From: Tectiglobus sp965215755
GTDB lineage: Bacteria; Pseudomonadota; Alphaproteobacteria; Rhizobiales; Hyphomicrobiaceae
DNA length: 64,000 nt
Reading direction: 5' to 3'
NCBI GenBank assembly: GCA_965215755.1
Contig: OZ244119.1
Location: forward strand, 3,224,001 to 3,288,000
Shown: in pieces, positions 58,629 through 64,000 of the stretch
Position numbering within the stretch: the first letter of the stretch is position 1
Layout of the letters: the number at the start of each line of letters is the position of its first letter
The notes under the pieces: model-generated
Seen by the model: only the letters and a program-made list of their open reading frames with translations
Databases searched by the model: none
What the model was told of the DNA's origin: nothing
Position numbers and translations under genes: made by a program

Positions 58629-59174
58629 ATGGTTGAGTTTCACGACCTTTGGTACGGTCATCCGATCAATGAGAGTGTGCAGGCGCCGTGCATTGCACCG
58701 CGCGACGGCAATTTTCAGGGGTCGCAGGTGAGAAAGGGTTTTCCGACCTTTTCCAATCAATGTGCCATTCGCATGGGCGTCTCGCTGAAGCGGGCCGGTG
58801 TCACGCGAGGGCAGGTCGGTGGGATTCTGACCTGCGGCGCGCATCCGGCTGAAGCCATGCATTTCATTCGTGCGCAGGAACTGGCCAACGCACTTCGCAG
58901 CTCAAGTATTCCAGGCATCGGTCCGGTCGAACGGATCACCGGACAGCAAGCCCAGGATTTCTATCCGCAACTGTTCGGACGGACAGGTATCATCTTCATC
59001 AAGGACTACTGGGCACGCTCGGTCGACCGGCCCGGTAGCACAACGGGCGATCATATCGATGTCTGGAACGGTTATCGCTCATCGGCGAAGTGGTTGATGG
59101 AGTGGTTTTCGTGGCTGGGCTATTATTCGAATTATGCGCAGGCGCGGGAAATCTGGTTCTGGCCGGTGAAGTAA
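58629..59174 (+). CDS. Tae4-like NlpC/P60-type amidase (type VI effector family)
   Basis: The 181-residue product resembles Tae4 (T6SS amidase effector 4) in its landmarks: a Cys in FSNQCAIRMG (Cys45), HFIRAQELANAL, the GIIFIKDYW core strand and TGDHIDVWNG with His142 and Asp144. Tae4 enzymes cut peptide cross-links in peptidoglycan with a Cys-His pair. There is no signal peptide, and no T6SS, VgrG or Tai4-type immunity gene is nearby. ATG 58629 is behind GAGG; upstream starts exist at 58587. It sits between rarA and crcB, which I expect to be adjacent in relatives. Role in defence, wall turnover or killing is unresolved. Confidence 0.75.
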   Translation: MVEFHDLWYGHPINESVQAPCIAPRDGNFQGSQVRKGFPTFSNQCAIRMGVSLKRAGVTRGQVGGILTCGAHPAEAMHFIRAQELANALRSSSIPGIGPVERITGQQAQDFYPQLFGRTGIIFIKDYWARSVDRPGSTTGDHIDVWNGYRSSAKWLMEWFSWLGYYSNYAQAREIWFWPVK

Positions 59175-59240
59175 ACGCCAGACTTGCCAAGCTCGCGTCT
59201 TGGCATTGAATGGGTCGAATGAGAAGGCTGGGGGGTGGTG

Positions 59241-59477
59241 ATGCGCTATGTCATGGCGATGATCTTCGGAGTGATCGGCGCGGCTGTTTCAGCCTGGCTC
59301 TTCGCAGGCTGGGTTGCTGGCTGGGTCAGTACCAGCTTTACGTATGACAGTCCGGATGGCCAGGCCGATGTTGAGCAAATGACGTTTCTTGGCGTGCTAA
59401 TTCTCGGCATGGCGGTCGGATGGACGATCGGCTGGATGTTCGGTGCTCCGTTTGCTCGTAAGCGAGGGCGTTCCTGA
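59241..59477 (+). CDS. Small membrane protein, two helices
   Basis: The 78-residue product has two membrane helices (about 2-24 and 48-66) joined by a short acidic loop (TYDSPDGQADVEQM), with a basic C-terminus (RKRGRS). No family recognised. It lies 66 bases after the Tae4-like gene; its shape is unlike known Tai4 immunity proteins, which are small, soluble and periplasmic. GTG starts at 59235 and 59238 are also possible. Confidence 0.55.
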   Translation: MRYVMAMIFGVIGAAVSAWLFAGWVAGWVSTSFTYDSPDGQADVEQMTFLGVLILGMAVGWTIGWMFGAPFARKRGRS

Positions 59478-59562
59478 GCCGCCGCTGAACCGCACAGTGA
59501 CCATTTGGTTTGTTCGGTGTTCGAGCCCTTTTCATGTGCGCATCGCGAGATAGACCTGAACC

Positions 59563-59943
59563 ATGCAACTGTTTCTATTAGCAAGTGCAGGGGGCGCGGT
59601 AGGAGCCGGTCTCCGGCATCTGGCCAATATGTTGGCGGTGCGCTCCTTCGGGTTGGAAGTCGCTGCAGCAACGTTCACAGTGAACGTCCTCGGCTCACTG
59701 GTCATGGGCGCCCTGTTTGCTCTGCTGTATTTCAAGTGGCCGGATGCAACCGCGATCCGCATCTTTTTTGCGACCGGCGTGCTTGGTGGGTTCACGACGT
59801 TTTCCGCTTTTTCGCTTGACGCCCTTGTCTATCTCGAGCGTGGTGCGTTTGGTATGGCCATGGCCTACATCATCGGTTCCGTCGTGCTGTCGATTGGGGC
59901 CTGTCTGGCCGGATACATTTGTGTGCGAACATTATTGTCATGA
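59563..59943 (+). CDS. crcB: Fluoride channel CrcB/Fluc
   Basis: CrcB forms a dimeric fluoride channel that keeps cytoplasmic fluoride low. The 126-residue product has four helices and the signature residues (GGAVGAGLRH, NVLGSLVMGAL, GFTTFSAFSLD). I saw no fluoride riboswitch in the 85 bases before it. Its stop overlaps the next gene by ATGA. Confidence 0.95.
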   Translation: MQLFLLASAGGAVGAGLRHLANMLAVRSFGLEVAAATFTVNVLGSLVMGALFALLYFKWPDATAIRIFFATGVLGGFTTFSAFSLDALVYLERGAFGMAMAYIIGSVVLSIGACLAGYICVRTLLS

Positions 59944-60935
59944 ACAAGCCGCTTGAAACGATTGCCGTTAGCCGGGACGAGGATGGTCTACGGCTCGATC
60001 GTTGGTTCAAGATTCACTTCCCGGACCTGACTTACGGACGGCTGCAAAAGCTATTGCGGTCCGGGCAGATCCGAGTGGATGCCAAGCGTGCGCAATCGAA
60101 TACGCGTATTGAAAGCGGTCAACAGATTCGAGTACCGAAAAGCGCGCGAGAGGCACCCGTTGCAAAGCCCTCCGTGCGACCTCCGCCCGGCGTATCAAAA
60201 GCTGACCGGCGGTTCATCGAACAGCTGATCCTATATGAGGACGACAGCGTTCTTGTGCTCAATAAACCATTTGGAATTGCGGTCCAGGGTGGCACAGGGA
60301 CTAAGCGGCACATTGATGGTTTGCTCGAAGGGATGACCGATCGGTTTGGCAGTCGTCCGAGGCTTGTGCACCGGCTCGACCGGGACACGACAGGTGTGTT
60401 GTTGGTCGCCAAAACGCGAACAGCGGCAGCGACACTTGGGCGGACGTTCCAGACGCGTTCTGCGGCCAAGACTTATTGGGCGCTTGTCGTCGGCGTGCCG
60501 CGGCCTGCTCAAGGCAAAGTGGAAGCTGCGCTTGTTAAGGCATCTGGTCCTGATGGTGACCGGGTTCGTAAGGCCCAGCCCGGTGAGCAGGACAAGGCCA
60601 TGCATGCGACGACGCACTATTCGGTGATTGAGGCCGTCGCGCGCAAGGCGGCCTGGGTTTCACTGAAGCCGGTGACCGGGCGTCAACATCAGCTTCGGGC
60701 GCATATGGATGTCATTGGCCATCCCATTGCGGGAGACAGCAAGTACAAAAGTAACTGGAACCTGGCGGAAGATACGATCGAGCCGAAGCTTCATCTGCAT
60801 GCAAGACGGCTCATTATTCCACATCCAGACGGTGGGAAATCTCTGGATGTTACTGCTCCACTACCAGACCATATGCTCAGGACATGGGACGCGTTGGGGT
60901 TGAACCCCAACCGCTTTGATGCCGATCAAATGTAG
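59940..60935 (+). CDS. Pseudouridine synthase, RluC/RluD family
   Basis: The 331-residue product has an N-terminal S4 domain (RLDRWFKIHFPDLTYGRLQK, LRSGQIRVDAKRA) and a catalytic domain with HRLDRDTTGVLL, where the Asp is the nucleophile, then KTYWALVVGVP and GRQHQLRAHM. This is probably the RluC type acting on 23S rRNA; RluD cannot be excluded. ATG 59940 overlaps the crcB stop. Confidence 0.92.
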   Translation: MNKPLETIAVSRDEDGLRLDRWFKIHFPDLTYGRLQKLLRSGQIRVDAKRAQSNTRIESGQQIRVPKSAREAPVAKPSVRPPPGVSKADRRFIEQLILYEDDSVLVLNKPFGIAVQGGTGTKRHIDGLLEGMTDRFGSRPRLVHRLDRDTTGVLLVAKTRTAAATLGRTFQTRSAAKTYWALVVGVPRPAQGKVEAALVKASGPDGDRVRKAQPGEQDKAMHATTHYSVIEAVARKAAWVSLKPVTGRQHQLRAHMDVIGHPIAGDSKYKSNWNLAEDTIEPKLHLHARRLIIPHPDGGKSLDVTAPLPDHMLRTWDALGLNPNRFDADQM

Positions 60936-60942
60936 AGCCTGT

Positions 60943-61860
60943 TCAGCTGCCGTTTTCATAAGGCTTGAGACACGCGTAGACCGTGTCGTGGTGTGGGGTC
61001 GGGACGCCGACTTCGCGACCAAGCTTGGATACAAGACCAGAGAAGCTTGCCACTTCCAGCGGGCGATCGGCCATCAAATCATGATAGGTCGAGGCATACA
61101 TGTCGTCTGAGAACGTCTTGATGATCTCTAACGATCGTTCAACAATGTCGTCAGCAATTTTGACACCCTTGGCTTTGCCGACGTCACGGACTTCCTGCAT
61201 CATGGCTTTGGCAACCGGAGCAATGTCCGGGTCTTTGTAGACAACGCCAACCGGTTGGCGCGCCAGAGCAGTCATTCCGGCGTTGGTTGCCAACATCACG
61301 AACTTCCCCCAGAGCGTGCTTTCGATGTTGTCACTCAGCTCGACAGTAAAAGGGCAACCCTGGCATTGTTCCACGAATGCGAGGCCACGTTCTGATTGCG
61401 CGCCGTCACGTTCACCGAAAAGCAGGCGATCCGGTCCTTTGCGATAACTAATGACCCCCGGCTCGTCGATTTTCGCAGAGGCGAATGCAGCCCCCCCGAC
61501 CGCGTGACGATCTCCCAGGACCTTCCCGATAATGTCGGGTCCATCGACGCCATTCATTAATGAGATGACCATTGTGTCAGGACCAATGATCGGACGGATA
61601 AGCTCTGCTGCGGCCTCGGCGGAATAGAGTTTGACACAAAAGAGGACAACATCGACTTTCCCGATAGAAGATGGATCATCTGTCGCCTGTGCCGGGTTGA
61701 TATGAAACTCTTTCTCGGGGCCGATCAATCGCAAGCCATTTGATCGGATCGCTTCGAGATGGGCACCGCGGGCGATGAATGTGACGTCACGGCCCTGCGC
61801 TGCAAGCAGGCCGCCGTAGAAGCCACCCATTCCACCTGTTCCCATGATTGCTATGCGCAT
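60943..61860 (-). CDS. 2-dehydropantoate 2-reductase family (PanE/ApbA-like)
   Basis: PanE makes pantoate from ketopantoate with NADPH for coenzyme A synthesis. The 305-residue product has the dinucleotide motif (MGTGGMGGFYG), VLFCVKLYSAEAA, SLMNGVDGPD, and the C-terminal WGKFVMLATNAGMTAL, where the family's catalytic Lys lies. Family members of unknown substrate are common in Alphaproteobacteria, so the exact reaction is not certain. Converges with the pseudouridine synthase gene, 7 bases apart. Confidence 0.87.
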   Translation of the reverse strand: MRIAIMGTGGMGGFYGGLLAAQGRDVTFIARGAHLEAIRSNGLRLIGPEKEFHINPAQATDDPSSIGKVDVVLFCVKLYSAEAAAELIRPIIGPDTMVISLMNGVDGPDIIGKVLGDRHAVGGAAFASAKIDEPGVISYRKGPDRLLFGERDGAQSERGLAFVEQCQGCPFTVELSDNIESTLWGKFVMLATNAGMTALARQPVGVVYKDPDIAPVAKAMMQEVRDVGKAKGVKIADDIVERSLEIIKTFSDDMYASTYHDLMADRPLEVASFSGLVSKLGREVGVPTPHHDTVYACLKPYENGS

Positions 61861-62077
61861 GCGTGTCCCTCAATGATGCTGCTCGAGAGCGGCTTTCCGC
61901 AACCTCGGTGAAAATACTGACCGTCAAGGTAACCGGGTTTGTGCAGCTGGAAAAGCGGGCACACAGGCGCATAACGATGGTTCAAGCTCCGTTCATCGCC
62001 GGCATGTCAACTTGGCCCGATGCTTCAGTGGTGCGCGGCATGATTGTTTCGCTGTGCCAAGAATAGGATCAGGATTG

Positions 62078-62368
62078 ATGAGACGAATAACAACGACCCT
62101 GCTGACGATGATCTCCGTTTCAATTGTGAGTGCCAGTGCGGCATTGGCTTGTGCCTGCTGTGGAACCTATCAGGTCAGCGGTGTTGCACAGTCCGATGTT
62201 CTGAATATGCGGGCTGGTCCAGGTGTGGGCTTCTCGAAAGTCGGTTCGATCCCGGCTGGGTCCGGTTGTGTGATCAAGAGCCGCCGGTGTGAGCGTCGTT
62301 GGTGCCGGGTGAGTTTCGCAGGCACCAAAGGATGGGTGAACACGCGTTATTTGCGCTACCTGAAATAG
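62078..62368 (+). CDS. Small exported SH3-like domain protein
   Basis: The 96-residue product has a signal peptide (TTLLTMISVSIVSASAALA), then a bacterial SH3 (SH3_3) domain starting at VLNMRAGPGVGFSKVGSIPAG and ending RVSFAGTKGWVNTRYLRYL. Six cysteines may form disulfides (CACCG, GCVI, RRCER and WCRV). Such domains often bind peptidoglycan or other proteins. AGGATTG precedes ATG 62078. Confidence 0.8.
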   Translation: MRRITTTLLTMISVSIVSASAALACACCGTYQVSGVAQSDVLNMRAGPGVGFSKVGSIPAGSGCVIKSRRCERRWCRVSFAGTKGWVNTRYLRYLK

Positions 62369-62521
62369 TGTCTGCCAAGTCAGTACCAAGCGAGCACAAG
62401 CGTCAAGACGCAATCCGTGTTAGCCAGTCATGCGGACGCGCCTCATGCAGCCGTTGAGCCAAAACTAAAGCCCCCCTGATTGAGCAATTCAGGTCTAGTG
62501 CCGGCGGGAGATCATAAACCA

Positions 62522-63025
62522 TCATCTTTGGGACAGTTTCTCGATCGCAGACTGGATTGTATCGACGATTTCTGGTCCTGCCTGACAACCTGAAGCGCCA
62601 GCCGATAGTTTCGATTTTGGCTCAGTGGCGAGATGTTTCTTAAGCGCCGGTAGCGCCGACTTGCTTCCAAGCTCGCCCAGATACTTGACTGCGTAGGATC
62701 GTATTGGCCGAACCCCGTCGCATGTTTGGACATCGGCCTTGGTGACAAGCACCTTGATCATCGCATCTTGTACGGATGGAGACCTGATTTCCGTTAAGCA
62801 TCGAACTGCCCACATATCGCAGTCGTGGTCTTTGGTGAACAGACTGCGCAATGGTTCAATTCCGCGTTGGTAGCAACGAGATAGATCATGGGCGAAGCGA
62901 CAATGAACACCTTCTAACTGCTGCGATAGCGATACGACTGTGATTGGACGGGGCCAATATCGCGCGAGTCCGAAAGAGAATAGTCCCACGAGCACGATTG
63001 CATAGAGTATCCGCTTGATCGTCAT
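62522..63025 (-). CDS. Small membrane-anchored protein with HEAT-like helical pairs
   Basis: The 167-residue product has one N-terminal membrane helix (IKRILYAIVLVGLFSFGLAR), then helical pairs such as MWAVRCLTEIRSPSVQDAMI and RSYAVKYLGELGSKSALPAL that look like HEAT repeats, and six cysteines. No named family recognised. Start ATG 63025 has a weak ribosome site (CCGGCTAC); the frame is open to 63277, but the long upstream part looks like non-coding translation. Confidence 0.6.
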   Translation of the reverse strand: MTIKRILYAIVLVGLFSFGLARYWPRPITVVSLSQQLEGVHCRFAHDLSRCYQRGIEPLRSLFTKDHDCDMWAVRCLTEIRSPSVQDAMIKVLVTKADVQTCDGVRPIRSYAVKYLGELGSKSALPALKKHLATEPKSKLSAGASGCQAGPEIVDTIQSAIEKLSQR

Positions 63026-63185
63026 TGCTTGCAGTAGCCGGTTGAGAAGGTTGCAGTTGAATGTAACACAATCAAAGCGGCCGCTCGCGGCCCGTAACCG
63101 AAAATCTCTGTCTGAGCAGAGGAAGCTCAAAGCTGAGAGGTAGGCGGAAGTGATCTGCGCATCGACAGCTTTGCGGCTGGTGACC

Positions 63186-64000
63186 CTATGCAGACTCCAC
63201 GTGGACCAGCACGTCCATCCCTTCAAATGCATTCGGGTTACCGATGAAGCTGCCTGAGACCGGCATCGTTTGAGCAATGGTCCTCGCGACTGCGACGGGA
63301 ATCAGATTGAAACCGCCGACACTTCGATTGGTTGGATCGAACATGATCCAACCCGCACCAGGGACAAAAACTTCGGCCCACGCATGAGTGGATCCGGCGC
63401 CTTCAGAGCCGACGAAACACTGATCGGGATCGTGCAGATACCCTGATACTATTCGTGCACCGAACCCAAGACTACGCACTGCATCTACAAACAGGACGGC
63501 CATATCCCGACAGGAACCGCGATTTCGCTCAAGTGTACATATCGGTGTTTGAGCACCGTCGCTTTCGCGAATCTCGTAGACAACACGCGTTGCGATTGCT
63601 TGGCTTAGAGCTTTGAGAAGCTCAAGTGTATCGGTCGGTGTTTCGGCAACAAATTCTTGAGCCCACTGACGAAGCTGTCCGCCGCTATCGAGATAGGCTT
63701 GAAGCCTTAGTGCTCCAAGGTCGACCATGTCATCGTCGGTGAGCAAGAAAGGGTAACTTGCGGCAGAGGCCGCAATGTTGAATACGGGCCACTGCTCGAC
63801 GTCGAGTTCAAGCTCCGCAATGCTATCGATAACGAGCCTGTCCGAGCTCTCGCAGAATGCGGCAGTTGCCACGGTATTTCCGAAAACATCTTGAGCCCAG
63901 GTGACAGTGGCAGCGGGCCTTACCTCTACTTCGTGACTTATCAGTCTCAGGCTACGGCTCTCGCGAGGACGAAGCATCAACTTGTGGAAGCCGAATTGCA
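63186..64000 (-). CDS. Transglutaminase-like family protein (5' end missing)
   Basis: The frame stays open through the right window edge, and the codons there (FGFHKLMLRPRESR) match the usual N-terminal part of bacterial transglutaminase-like proteins. The core has the catalytic Cys (ERNRGSCRDMAVLFVDAVR), His (GAGSTHAWAEVFVPG) and Asp (GWIMFDPTNR). Such proteins are thought to act as proteases or amidases; no substrate is known. The start lies beyond the window. Confidence 0.88.
   Translation of the reverse strand, partial: QFGFHKLMLRPRESRSLRLISHEVEVRPAATVTWAQDVFGNTVATAAFCESSDRLVIDSIAELELDVEQWPVFNIAASAASYPFLLTDDDMVDLGALRLQAYLDSGGQLRQWAQEFVAETPTDTLELLKALSQAIATRVVYEIRESDGAQTPICTLERNRGSCRDMAVLFVDAVRSLGFGARIVSGYLHDPDQCFVGSEGAGSTHAWAEVFVPGAGWIMFDPTNRSVGGFNLIPVAVARTIAQTMPVSGSFIGNPNAFEGMDVLVHVESA

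Noticed and set aside
59478..59562. A fluoride riboswitch before crcB.
   Set aside because: The 85-base gap shows no pseudoknot pattern of the crcB motif, and crcB is closely packed with its neighbours.
58458..59562. A type VI secretion island around the Tae4-like gene.
   Set aside because: No tss, hcp, vgrG or PAAR gene is present; the neighbours are rarA, a two-helix protein and crcB.

Overview
The window looks like a chromosomal segment of an alphaproteobacterium, most like the Hyphomicrobiales (Rhizobiales) in gene order. Pointers to this are the hisZ-hisG pair, an RcdA/DUF1465 gene beside a DUF1192 gene and rpmE, the order rlmB / tRNA-Tyr / tRNA-Gly / tuf / tRNA-Trp / secE / nusG, a second tuf in the str operon, adk directly after secY with neither rpmJ nor rpsD in the alpha operon, and rplQ followed by an HtrA protease, rarA, crcB and an RluC-type gene. 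The order assignment comes from remembered synteny, not from a search.

Layout. 1-1.6 kb: end of a histidine operon (hisZ, hisG). 1.7-9.6 kb: mixed genes, namely an exported Hint-domain protein, recQ, small exported proteins, a DUF2939 protein, a membrane-anchored degenerate EAL protein, a HAD phosphatase and DUF1192. 9.6-13 kb: a terminator-ended segment that may be a small RNA, rcdA, rpmE and an ABC exporter. 13-16.5 kb: a type I secretion ABC/HlyD pair on the minus strand. 16.7-20.4 kb: two small exported proteins, a Tat-exported flavin amine oxidase and rlmB.

20.6-54.9 kb is one co-directional translation and transcription block of about 34 kb: tRNA-Tyr, tRNA-Gly, tuf, tRNA-Trp, secE, nusG, rplKAJL, rpoBC, then rpsL, rpsG, fusA, tuf, then the S10/spc operons (rpsJ to secY and adk), then rpsM, rpsK, rpoA, rplQ. 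It is broken up by hairpin-rich leaders and by rho-independent terminators after tuf-1, rpoC and rplQ. The two tuf genes encode the same protein.

54.9-64 kb: an htrA-type protease, a small membrane protein, rarA, a Tae4-like amidase gene, a two-helix membrane protein, crcB, an RluC/RluD-type pseudouridine synthase, a PanE-like reductase, an SH3 protein, a small repeat-like protein and a transglutaminase-like gene cut by the window end.

Most of the window is housekeeping. The points most worth a second look are a tandem duplication of the tuf-1 tail in which the two terminator hairpins differ in sequence but keep their pairing, an orphan Tae4-type amidase inside an otherwise conserved block, a possible terminator-ended small RNA upstream of rcdA, and leaders before rpsM and rplJ with mutually exclusive stems. 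I saw no insertion sequence, CRISPR array, prophage or rRNA operon.
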